From Brevibacterium sp. W7.2 (GTDB taxonomy: Bacteria > Actinomycetota > Actinomycetes > Actinomycetales > Brevibacteriaceae): DNA of 64,000 bases. Position numbers and translations under genes: made by a program. The notes under the pieces were generated by a model that made no database searches, was not told the origin of the DNA, and worked only from the letters and a program-made list of their open reading frames with translations. The stretch lies in contig NZ_CP073089.1 of assembly GCF_018137945.1 (NCBI RefSeq), positions 806,001 through 870,000 of the forward strand, read 5' to 3'. Positions 9,608 to 16,818 of the stretch are shown one piece after another. Every line of letters begins with the position of its first letter. The stretch's first letter is position 1.

Positions 9608-11155
9608 ATGGCACAGACACCGCAGGACACCACCACGACCGGCAGCGACCAGGCAGCACCGGAGCGTCCGACCCCGGAGGCCAACCGGGGCAACGCCGCC
9701 CGGACGGGTGAGGGCACGGTCGCCCGGTTCGACAACCTCATCGGCGGACAGCGCCGCGGATCCGAGGACCGCGTGCTCAACCGCAACCCGTCCGATCCCG
9801 CCGACGTCATCGGCAGCTTCGCCCGTGCCGACGCCCAGACCGTCACCGACGCCATCGCCGCCGCGGCTGCCGCGGCACCGGCCTGGGCCGACTTCCCCGC
9901 GCAGCAGCGCTTCGCGATCCTCGACACCGCAGGCACCCTCATCGCCGAACGCGCCGACGCCCTCGCCGACCTCCTCGCCCGCGAAGAGGGCAAACAGCTG
10001 ACCGAGGCCCGCGGCGAGGTGCTGCGCGCCGCGCAGATCTTCAAGTTCTTCGCCGGTGAGACGATCCGCAACACCGGGGAGATCATCGACTCCGTGCGCC
10101 CCGGCCTCGTCGCCGAGATGACCCACGAGCCCATCGGCGTCGTCGGGGTCATCACGCCGTGGAACTTCCCCATCGCCATCCCCGCCTGGAAGATCGCCCC
10201 GGCGCTCGCCTACGGCAACACCGTCGTGTTCAAACCGGCCGAACTCGTCCCCGGCTCCGCCTCGGCGCTCGTCGACATCCTCGTCGAGGCGGGCCTGCCC
10301 GACGGGGTCCTCAACCTCGTCATGGGGCCCGGTCGCGTCGTCGGGGACGTGCTCACCGCCTCGGCGGACGTCGACGCCATCACCTTCACCGGATCCGCCG
10401 CCGTGGGGCGCGGTGTCATCACCGCGGCCAGCGAACACGGGATCCGCGTGCAGTGTGAGATGGGCGGGAAGAACCCGCTCGTCGTCCTCGGCGACGCCGA
10501 CCTCGACGCCGCCGCCGATGCCGCGGTCAACGGCGCCTTCTTCTCCACCGGTCAGCGCTGCACCGCCTCGTCGCGGCTCATCGTCACCGCCGACGTCCAC
10601 GACGAGTTCGTCCGGCTCGTCACCGAGCGGATGCAGGGCCTGTCCGTCGGCGATGCCCGCGCCGAGGGCGTCGACATCGGCCCCGTCGTCTCCGACGACC
10701 AGCTCGCCCAGGACCTGCGCTACATCGACATCGCCCGGGACGAAGGCGGTGAGGTCACCGGCGGTGACCGCATTGAGGCGGACACGGAAGGGTACTTCCT
10801 CGCACCGGCTCTCGTCACGGGCACGAAGCCGACCGACACGATCAACGTCGATGAGGTCTTCGGTCCGGTCGCCTCGGTGATCGAGGTCGCCGACTACGAC
10901 GAGGCGCTCGCGGTGGCCAACGACACCGCGTTCGGCTTGTCCGCGGGCATCTTCACGTCCTCGCTGAAATATTCGAGCCACTTCAAGCGTTATGCCCAGG
11001 CAGGAATGGTGATGGTGAATGCGCCGACGGCAGGGGTGGACTACCACGTGTCGTTCGGAGGTCGGAAGGGCTCGAGCTACGGACCCCGCGAACAGGCCCG
11101 AGCGGCACGCGAGTTCTACACCGTCCACAAGACGGCGTACGTCAACGCGGGCTGA
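9608..11155 (+). CDS. Aldehyde dehydrogenase, alpha-ketoglutarate-semialdehyde dehydrogenase-like
   Basis: 515 residues. Full ALDH fold with EMGGKN (general base Glu284) and STGQRCTASSR (nucleophile Cys318). The C-terminal stretch GMVMVNAPTAGVDYHVSFGGRKGSSYGPREQ is typical of the KGSADH/YcbD subgroup, which oxidises 2,5-dioxovalerate to 2-oxoglutarate in sugar-acid or hydroxyproline breakdown. Residues 1-38 are an unusual polar extension rich in Thr, Gln and Pro. ATG 9608 has AAGGAG seven bases upstream. No sugar-acid genes lie nearby, so the physiological substrate is uncertain. Confidence 0.85.
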   Translation: MAQTPQDTTTTGSDQAAPERPTPEANRGNAARTGEGTVARFDNLIGGQRRGSEDRVLNRNPSDPADVIGSFARADAQTVTDAIAAAAAAAPAWADFPAQQRFAILDTAGTLIAERADALADLLAREEGKQLTEARGEVLRAAQIFKFFAGETIRNTGEIIDSVRPGLVAEMTHEPIGVVGVITPWNFPIAIPAWKIAPALAYGNTVVFKPAELVPGSASALVDILVEAGLPDGVLNLVMGPGRVVGDVLTASADVDAITFTGSAAVGRGVITAASEHGIRVQCEMGGKNPLVVLGDADLDAAADAAVNGAFFSTGQRCTASSRLIVTADVHDEFVRLVTERMQGLSVGDARAEGVDIGPVVSDDQLAQDLRYIDIARDEGGEVTGGDRIEADTEGYFLAPALVTGTKPTDTINVDEVFGPVASVIEVADYDEALAVANDTAFGLSAGIFTSSLKYSSHFKRYAQAGMVMVNAPTAGVDYHVSFGGRKGSSYGPREQARAAREFYTVHKTAYVNAG

Positions 11156-11181
11156 GACCCGCAGCGACCCCGCGGCCACGA

Positions 11182-11313
11182 TAGAATCGATGTGAATCTC
11201 AGGGGGCCGCGAGACATCGCAGCCGGGGCACGGTCGCACGCCCCCTGAAATGTGTGAACGCCTGACATGGTCTCCCCAGACCTGAAGACGAAGAGTGGAG
11301 TGGCTGGTCTTAA
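11182..11313 (+). promoter_or_regulatory. Promoter and structured leader of dtxR
   Basis: TAGAAT (11182-11187) is a good -10 with a start near 11194. The leader of about 120 bases begins with a long hairpin whose arms TCAGGGGGC (11199-11207) and GCCCCCTGA (11240-11248) pair perfectly around a 32-base insert. Near the start codon AGACC and GGTCT can also pair around the only SD-like sequence (GTGGAG). Confidence 0.5.
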
Positions 11314-12000
11314 GTGAACGACCTCGTCGATACAACCGAGATGTACCTCAAGTCGATCATCGAGCTCGAGGAGCAGTCGATCGTGCCCCTGCGGGCCCGG
11401 ATCGCCGAGCGCCTCGACCATTCGGGACCCACCGTCTCCCAGACCGTGGCCCGGATGGAGCGCGACGGCCTGCTCCATGTGAGCAATGATCGGCACCTCG
11501 AACTCACCCCGGAGGGACGTCGCATCGCCACCGAGGTGATGCGCAAGCACCGTCTGGCCGAACGGCTCCTCGCCGACGTCGTCGGTCTCGAGTGGGAGCT
11601 CGTCCACGACGAAGCGTGCCGGTGGGAGCATGTGATGAGCGAGCAGGTCGAGCGCAAGCTCGTCAGCCTGCTGCCTGACACGAAGTCCGGTCCCTACGGC
11701 AACCCGATCCCGGGTCTCGAAGTCATCGGTGCCGAAGCGAGCAACGGCGCCGAGGTGGTCGACCTCGCGACCGCGGTCGCCCGCGACGGCGCCACACAGC
11801 TGACGATCGCGTGGCTGGCCGAACCGCTGCAGGTCGACATCCACCTCCTCCAGCAGTTCCAGGTCGCCGGGGTGATGCCCGGCACCGACGTCGAGATCAC
11901 CCGCAACGGCGAATACATCACCGTGCAGGTCCCCGGCGCCGAGGACGTCCTCGACCTTCCCGTCGAGACCGCCTCGCACGTGTTCGCCCACAAGCGCTGA
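11314..12000 (+). CDS. dtxR: DtxR/IdeR iron-dependent transcriptional repressor
   Basis: 228 residues, closely like C. diphtheriae DtxR and mycobacterial IdeR. N-terminal winged helix (residues 1-73, DHSGPTVSQTVARMERDGLL recognition helix), dimerisation domain with the motif HRLAERLL, and a C-terminal SH3-like domain. All metal ligands are at canonical positions: Met10, Cys102, Glu105, His106 (site 2) and His79, Glu83, His98 (site 1). It is therefore expected to be an Fe(II)-activated repressor of iron uptake genes. It starts at GTG 11314 with only a distant SD. No target genes or clear iron boxes were seen in the window. Confidence 0.95.
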   Translation: MNDLVDTTEMYLKSIIELEEQSIVPLRARIAERLDHSGPTVSQTVARMERDGLLHVSNDRHLELTPEGRRIATEVMRKHRLAERLLADVVGLEWELVHDEACRWEHVMSEQVERKLVSLLPDTKSGPYGNPIPGLEVIGAEASNGAEVVDLATAVARDGATQLTIAWLAEPLQVDIHLLQQFQVAGVMPGTDVEITRNGEYITVQVPGAEDVLDLPVETASHVFAHKR

Positions 12001-12279
12001 TCGGCACTGCCCGCCTGAGGTCCCGGCGTCGCTGTCGGCACCACAGGGCGGTCACCGGTCGCGACATCACGCATCGGTCGCGCTCCGTGACGGAGTCGAC
12101 GCACAGTGCTCAGAGTGTGTAACGAAACGTTGCACAACCCGGCCCGGGGAGCGGAGATCCGCTCCCCGGGCCGGTGTCTGTAACAGCGAATGTTACGGAG
12201 ACATGAATCTCATTCAAGCCTCTCACCTCGGCATTTAGGGTTAACCGCGGGGTTTCCCCACCCTGGTCGTGACAGAAAC
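12001..12279. other. Intergenic region between dtxR and the NlpC/P60 gene
   Basis: No gene seen. It holds the strong hairpin listed separately at 12139-12174 and then an AT-richer stretch leading to the promoter at 12280. Confidence 0.6.
12139..12174 (+). terminator. Strong terminator-like hairpin after dtxR
   Basis: Perfect 17-base arms (CCGGCCCGGGGAGCGGA and its complement) separated by two bases. There is no U-run after it, which is usual in high-GC actinobacteria. It probably ends the dtxR transcript. Confidence 0.75.
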
Positions 12280-12430
12280 GTGACAATTGATCACTGATTG
12301 GTTACAGTTGTGGAGGTCGCCCGCGCAAGCAGGCGACTTCACGCCGGGAGCCGCACGCCACGCCCGCTGTGACACACACCAGGACCGAGAGTGGCGGTCG
12401 GAGGAATCCGATAGGTGACGAGAGGAAAAC
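12280..12430 (+). promoter_or_regulatory. Promoter and structured 5' leader of the NlpC/P60 gene
   Basis: A -35-like GTGACA (12280-12285), a 17-base spacer and TACAGT (12303-12308) make a good promoter with a start near 12315. The leader of about 116 bases begins at once with a hairpin (GTCGCC 12316-12321 with GGCGAC 12332-12337). It then has CGCCAC/GTGGCG (12356-12361 with 12391-12396) and TCGGA-GGAA-TCCGA (12398-12411), ending in GAGAGGAAAAC before GTG 12431. In other actinobacteria, cell-wall hydrolase genes of this kind are often riboswitch-controlled, but the conserved c-di-AMP riboswitch core is not recognisable. Confidence 0.55.
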
Positions 12431-13276
12431 GTGGCAACTAAGCACCATGGCCGCCGCGCCGCAGAGACCAAGGTCAAGACCCCGCTGACCGAACTGACCG
12501 AACTCCTGAATGCCAACTCCGCCGTCTTCGGACGTCGCGCAGCCGTCGTCGCTGCCAGCGGTGGCCTTCTCACCGCAGCCGTTCTCCCGGCAGCCGGTCA
12601 GGCCGGAGACGACAGCGTCGCTGTCTCCGCCGAATCGCAGACCACTGAGGTCGCCGAATTCCAGAACCAGGCCGCCACGGTCGTTGCCAAGGGCAACACC
12701 GACGACAAGGACAAGAAGGCCGAAGGCTCCTCCTTCAGCGCCGACGTCCAGACCGTCACCGCGAAGCCCGCTCCCAAGCCTGAGCCGAAGCCCGAGCCGA
12801 AGCCGGCTTCGAGCGCGAGCTCCAGCTCGTCCGACTCCTCCTCGTCCTCGGACAAGAAGTCCTCGTCCAAGTCCGACAGCGACAAGGGCGACTCGAAGGA
12901 CTCCGGTTCCGACTTCAAGATGCCCGATGGCTCGAAGGCCCAGCAGGTCCTCGCCATCGCCAAGCAGTACGTCGGCACCCCCTACGTCTCCGGCGGCACC
13001 TCGCCCAGCGGTTGGGACTGCTCGGGCTACACCTCCTACGTCTACGGCAAGGTCGGCGTCAACCTGCCCCGCACCTCCGGTGCCCAGGGCAGCGCAGGCA
13101 CGACCGTGTCGAAGTCCGAAGCTCAGCCGGGCGACCTCATCTGGAAGCCGGGACACATCGGCATCTACGCCGGCAACGGCATGATGTACGACGCCGGCAA
13201 CCCGCGTGTCGACACCAGCTACCGCAGCATCGACTGGATGATCGACGGCGGCGCGAAGTTCATTCGCGTTCTCTGA
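12431..13276 (+). CDS. Secreted NlpC/P60 peptidoglycan endopeptidase
   Basis: 281 residues. An Arg-rich N-terminus followed by a hydrophobic helix (about 36-57, AAVVAASGGLLTAAVLPAAG) acts as a signal peptide. Residues 110-165 are a disordered Pro/Lys then Ser/Asp/Lys linker (APKPEPKPEPKP, poly-Ser). The catalytic NlpC/P60 domain spans about 168-281 with Cys197 in WDCSGY and His242 in PGHIGIYAG. It should cut peptide cross-bridges in the cell wall (RipA-like). GTG 12431 has GAGAGGA upstream. No LysM or SH3 domain is visible, so wall attachment must rely on the linker or other contacts. Confidence 0.93.
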   Translation: MATKHHGRRAAETKVKTPLTELTELLNANSAVFGRRAAVVAASGGLLTAAVLPAAGQAGDDSVAVSAESQTTEVAEFQNQAATVVAKGNTDDKDKKAEGSSFSADVQTVTAKPAPKPEPKPEPKPASSASSSSSDSSSSSDKKSSSKSDSDKGDSKDSGSDFKMPDGSKAQQVLAIAKQYVGTPYVSGGTSPSGWDCSGYTSYVYGKVGVNLPRTSGAQGSAGTTVSKSEAQPGDLIWKPGHIGIYAGNGMMYDAGNPRVDTSYRSIDWMIDGGAKFIRVL

Positions 13277-13291
13277 TTCGATTCGCCGGAC

Positions 13292-13336
13292 ACTCCCCGC
13301 TTCACTCGACGGTCCTCGAGTGAGGCGGGGAGTTTC
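13292..13336 (+). terminator. Terminator after the NlpC/P60 gene
   Basis: An 18-base stem (13292-13309 with 13316-13333, one G-T wobble), a six-base loop, and TTT immediately after. A classical intrinsic terminator 16 bases after the stop. Confidence 0.85.
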
Positions 13337-13739
13337 TGCATCCCCGACGCGGTGCGACCGGCAGGCCTCCCGGGCCGTGCGCGGGCACCGGCGGCCGTCC
13401 GAGATCGGCGTGGACGGCCGTTCGAAGTGAACGACGAGGGAAGAATTCATGACGCGGACGGTATGAATTCGATCACAACGGCAATCGGCGTTACTCTTGA
13501 GAAGATTGAGTTCCGTAAGCGATGGGAAATCGGATGGGGCATAGTCGAATATTCCGGATAGCCGCTCCAGGTTCTGGCGCGGAGTACATATCTGTGTCTA
13601 TGTCCGTTTCCAAGGCGTTGTGCTGGTGCACGACGCCTTTTGTGTTCCCTGGGACAGGTGCGCCGCCGGTGCGGCAGCGAGCGAGCCTGAGCGACCGGAG
13701 CAGTGGGACACCTCCGCACATGACGATGAGGGGCGAGAA
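13337..13739. other. Intergenic region before the HNH gene, AT-rich in the middle
   Basis: About 400 bases with no supported gene. Bases 13480-13610 are notably AT-richer than the surroundings and probably contain the promoter, though no clear -10/-35 pair could be chosen. A hairpin with a T-run lies at 13612-13641. The final 100 bases lead into the HNH gene with GAGGGGCGAG as ribosome binding site. Confidence 0.5.
13612..13641 (+). terminator. Hairpin with T-run upstream of the HNH gene (attenuator or small-RNA terminator)
   Basis: Arms AAGGCGT (13612-13618) and ACGCCTT (13633-13639) followed by TTTTG. It lies 100 bases before the HNH start, so it would end a short transcript starting in the AT-rich region or attenuate the HNH mRNA. 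Confidence 0.5.
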
Positions 13740-14240
13740 ATGAAGACTCTCGTGCTCAATGCCGGATACGAACCGCTGTCGGTCGTGCCGTTCACCAGAG
13801 CTGTCGTGCTGGTGCTCACGGGCAAAGCGACGGTGCTCGCAGCGGAGGACGCTCCGGTGAGATCGCAGCACGTGAGCCTCGACCAGCCCTCGGTCATCCT
13901 GCTCACCCGGTACGTCAGACCGCCGCGGGACCGCCGGGTCTCGCTCTCCCGCCGCGGGGTGCTCCGCCGCGACAACCACCGCTGCGCCTACTGCACCCGA
14001 CCGGCGAGCACGGTCGACCATGTCATGCCGCGCTCGCGCGGCGGCGGCAACACGTGGGAGAACCTCGTCGCCTGCTGCCGGGACTGCAACAACCGCAAAG
14101 GCGACCGCACGCTCGGGGAGATCGGGTGGAAGCTGAGCTTCCGCCCCAAGGAGCCCCGAGTCGGTCAGTTCTGGATGCGCGGCATCGACAAGCCCGTCGA
14201 GCAGTGGCGTCCGTTCCTCGACATGGGTCATGCGGCCTGA
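13740..14240 (+). CDS. HNH endonuclease
   Basis: 166 residues from ATG 13740 (SD GAGGGGCGAG). The N-terminal half (MKTLVLNAGYEPLSVV...TGKATVL) is typical of a widespread actinobacterial HNH family. The C-terminal domain has the zinc-binding CAYC (82-85) and CCRDC (112-116) pairs, with the DH of the HNH motif at 93-94 and Asn108. It is expected to be a small metal-dependent nuclease of unknown cellular role. It stands alone between two intergenic regions, with no methylase or restriction genes nearby. An in-frame upstream start at 13620 would read through the hairpin and is unlikely. Confidence 0.88.
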   Translation: MKTLVLNAGYEPLSVVPFTRAVVLVLTGKATVLAAEDAPVRSQHVSLDQPSVILLTRYVRPPRDRRVSLSRRGVLRRDNHRCAYCTRPASTVDHVMPRSRGGGNTWENLVACCRDCNNRKGDRTLGEIGWKLSFRPKEPRVGQFWMRGIDKPVEQWRPFLDMGHAA

Positions 14241-14464
14241 CCGTTGACGTGATCGTTCTGGGCCCGGTGCAGTCACCGGCGTCCGCCGCCGGCCGACCGC
14301 ACCGCCGGCACCCCCGCCGATGACTCGACAGAGGGTCTGACCGGTGACGATGATGTCCGCACTGTGATCGCCACCGGATAACGATGTGACATAGACGGCA
14401 GTGTTCGACGCAATGTGCTCTAGTGTTGATTGTGAGAAGTTCGCTGCGACATAAGGAGCGTGCG

Positions 14465-15529
14465 ATGTCAGAGCAGGACCGCACCCAGGGTGCCGGATCG
14501 CCGCCGGTCGGTGAGTCCGACGCGGTGATCGTCGGCATCGACGGATCCCCGCCGAGCAGGAACGCGCTCAACTGGGCGATCCAGGAAGCACGGTCGCTCG
14601 GCAAGCCGATTCGGCTCGTCGGGGCCTACACGATCCCCAGCGTCGCCGCCGCGGCGATCGACGTGTCGTATGTGCCGATCGACGACTCGGCGATCCGCCA
14701 GTCGGTGACGAACACGCTCAAGGAGGCAGCGGCGGAGGTCAAGGCCGCCGGCGTGCCCGTCGAAGCCGTCATCGAGATCGGCGATGCCGCCGGCGTGCTC
14801 ATCGAGGAGTCGAAGACCGGGGGACTGACCGTCGTCGGTTCGCGCGGTCGCGGCGGGTTCGCCGGCCGTCTGCTCGGCACCGTCTCGAGCGCACTGCCCG
14901 CGCACTCCGCCTGCCCGACGGTCGTCGTTCCGGCGGCATGGCAGGCCGAGACGGACAAGGCCGCCCATCCGACGTCGTCACGCCCGATCCGCCAGGACCG
15001 CGGAGAGATCGAGGAGACGGATCCCGACGCCGAGGCGATCGCGGGCCTGCGCTTCGACGGCAAGGTCGTCGTCGGCGTCGATTCGCTCGGTGCCGAGTCG
15101 CCGGCCCTGTGGAAGGCGGCGCGGCTTGCCGTGCGGCGCGGGTCTCCGCTGCACATCGTCGCGGTCATCACGACGACCGTCATCGGTCCCGAATGGCTGC
15201 CGAGCACCGCCGACCTCGAACGCCTCATCAACGAAGGCGCCGACAAGCTCGTCGTCGCCAAGCAGCGGATCAAGGACGAGTTCCCCGACCTCGACGTCAC
15301 GTGGACCCTCTTCGACGGGCAGCCCGCCGAGGTGCTCGTGCGCGCCTCCGACACCGCAGAGGTCCTCGTCATCGGGTCCCGCGGGCGCGGCGGGTTCGCC
15401 GGCCTGCTGCTCGGGTCGACCTCGCAGTCGGTGCTGCCGTACTCGCAGTGCCCGACGATGGTCGTGCGGGTCTCCCGTGACGCGGACAAGCGTCGGGAAG
15501 AGGGAGAGATCCCCGAGCCGAGCCTCTGA
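14465..15529 (+). CDS. Tandem universal stress protein (two UspA domains)
   Basis: 354 residues with two Usp domains (about 18-160 and 200-345). Each ends in the nucleotide-binding pattern G-2x-G-9x-G(S/T): VGSRGRGGFAGRLLGTVSSAL and IGSRGRGGFAGLLLGSTSQSV. Such tandem Usps bind ATP and are induced in stationary or low-oxygen conditions in mycobacteria. ATG 14465 with AAGGAG is preferred to the upstream in-frame ATG at 14423. The permease gene begins five bases after the stop, suggesting one operon. Confidence 0.93.
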   Translation: MSEQDRTQGAGSPPVGESDAVIVGIDGSPPSRNALNWAIQEARSLGKPIRLVGAYTIPSVAAAAIDVSYVPIDDSAIRQSVTNTLKEAAAEVKAAGVPVEAVIEIGDAAGVLIEESKTGGLTVVGSRGRGGFAGRLLGTVSSALPAHSACPTVVVPAAWQAETDKAAHPTSSRPIRQDRGEIEETDPDAEAIAGLRFDGKVVVGVDSLGAESPALWKAARLAVRRGSPLHIVAVITTTVIGPEWLPSTADLERLINEGADKLVVAKQRIKDEFPDLDVTWTLFDGQPAEVLVRASDTAEVLVIGSRGRGGFAGLLLGSTSQSVLPYSQCPTMVVRVSRDADKRREEGEIPEPSL

Positions 15530-15533
15530 CGCG

Positions 15534-16610
15534 GTGGATGCTCCAGCACAGACGGCGCCGACCCCGACCGGGCGGCGCCGTCGCCTCGGTGCCGCGGACT
15601 GGATCGGTCTGGGATTCCTCGTCGTCCTCCTCGTCGGCGGTCTCACCTGGTCGAAATGGCTGCCGTACTGGGACCGGGCCTGGACGCTGAGCGAGACGTC
15701 GGTGTGGGACGGCAGCTCACTGTTCGCCGTCGCCGGGGACGCGATGTCACTGACGGGAGCCTGGGACTTCACACTCGCGTACTTCCTCGCGGTGTGGAAG
15801 GCGCTCGTCGTCGCGCTCCTCGTCGCTGCGGCGATCGATGCGCTCGTGCCGCGCGACTGGCTGCTGCGGGTGATGAACCGGCGGCACACCGCGACCCAGT
15901 CGCTCGTCGGTGCGACGCTGTCGCTGCCGAGCATGATGTGCACCTGCTGCGCGGCGCCGGTGGCGGCGGGCCTGCGGGTCAGCGGTGTCACCCGCAGCGC
16001 CGCCCTGGCCTACTGGGTCGGCAATCCGCTCCTCAACCCGGCCGTGCTCATCTTCCTCGCTCTCGTCCTACCATGGCAGTACGTGGGCACGCGCATCGGC
16101 ATCGGACTCCTCATCGCCGTCGGGGCCAGTGCCCTCATCGGCACGTGGCTGGCCGGTCGGGTCAAGGACGTTCCGACATCGGCCGTGAGCGAGCCCGTCC
16201 GACTCTCATCGATGCCCTTGCGCTATCTGCGCTCGCTGTCGCGGTTCGCGCTCGTCCTCATCCCCGAACACCTCGCCCTCGTCTTCGTCATCGGGCTCGT
16301 CGCTCCCTGGCTGACCGGGCTCTACGGCCTCGAGAGTCAGCTGGGAGCACTCGCCATCATCGTCGCCGCGTGCGTCGGCACGCTGCTCGTCATTCCGACC
16401 GGCGGTGAGATCCCCATCATCATCACGCTGCTGGCCGCGGGGGTCGGGGCGGGAACGACCGGGGCGCTGCTCATCGCACTGCCCGCGCTGAGCATTCCGT
16501 CGATGGTCATGGTCGGCAAGGCGATGGGATGGAAGGCGACGCTGGCAATGGGTCTTGCCGTGATGATCGGGTCGATGCTGGCCGGACTCGGACTGCTCGC
16601 CCTGACGTGA
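15534..16610 (+). CDS. Permease of the UPF0718/DUF318 (ArsP-like) family
   Basis: 358 residues with about ten membrane segments. Two homologous hydrophobic halves carry the motifs SMMCTCCAAPVAAGLR with GNPLLNPAVLIF, and IPTGGEIPII with LPALSIPSMVMVGKAMG, as in predicted permeases related to ArsP. The cysteine motif CTCC in the first half may bind a metal or organo-metalloid. The start is GTG 15534 just after the usp stop, so coupled expression with the stress protein is likely. Substrate not determinable. Confidence 0.8.
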   Translation: MDAPAQTAPTPTGRRRRLGAADWIGLGFLVVLLVGGLTWSKWLPYWDRAWTLSETSVWDGSSLFAVAGDAMSLTGAWDFTLAYFLAVWKALVVALLVAAAIDALVPRDWLLRVMNRRHTATQSLVGATLSLPSMMCTCCAAPVAAGLRVSGVTRSAALAYWVGNPLLNPAVLIFLALVLPWQYVGTRIGIGLLIAVGASALIGTWLAGRVKDVPTSAVSEPVRLSSMPLRYLRSLSRFALVLIPEHLALVFVIGLVAPWLTGLYGLESQLGALAIIVAACVGTLLVIPTGGEIPIIITLLAAGVGAGTTGALLIALPALSIPSMVMVGKAMGWKATLAMGLAVMIGSMLAGLGLLALT

Positions 16611-16638
16611 GGCGGCCTGCTGAGAAGCGGCGTGAAGG

Positions 16639-16711
16639 CGCCCCCGGGCAGATTCGAACTGCCGACACCCGCTTTAGGAGAGCGGTGCTCTATCCCCTGA
16701 GCTACGGGGGC
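16639..16711 (-). tRNA. tRNA-Arg (anticodon CCT)
   Basis: Read on the minus strand: acceptor stem GCCCCCG/CGGGGGC, D-arm TAGCTCAGGGGATAGAGC, anticodon loop CTCCTAA (anticodon CCT, reading AGG), T-arm with GTTCGAATC. 73 bases; CCA is not encoded. Divergent from the giant helicase-like gene. Confidence 0.96.
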
Positions 16712-16818
16712 CGTGTGGCTGTCGTCAACCACGATCACCCAGTGTAGCGTAGAAGAAACCTCGATGATTCACGGTGCGCCAGCACGTGTTATGGGAAGTT
16801 TCTCGTTAGGGTCGAACT

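Noticed and set aside
12235..12246. DtxR-type iron box (TTAGGGTTAACC) upstream of the NlpC/P60 gene
   Set aside because: Only the left part resembles the 19-bp iron box; the right half does not match.
12316..12430. c-di-AMP (ydaO-type) riboswitch before the NlpC/P60 gene
   Set aside because: The position fits, but the conserved core (such as CAGCTAAC with flanking Gly-rich blocks) is not recognisable. Kept only as an unspecified structured leader.
13522..13743. 73-codon frame upstream of the HNH gene
   Set aside because: It runs across the hairpin, has no family resemblance and ends just inside the HNH start; not supported.
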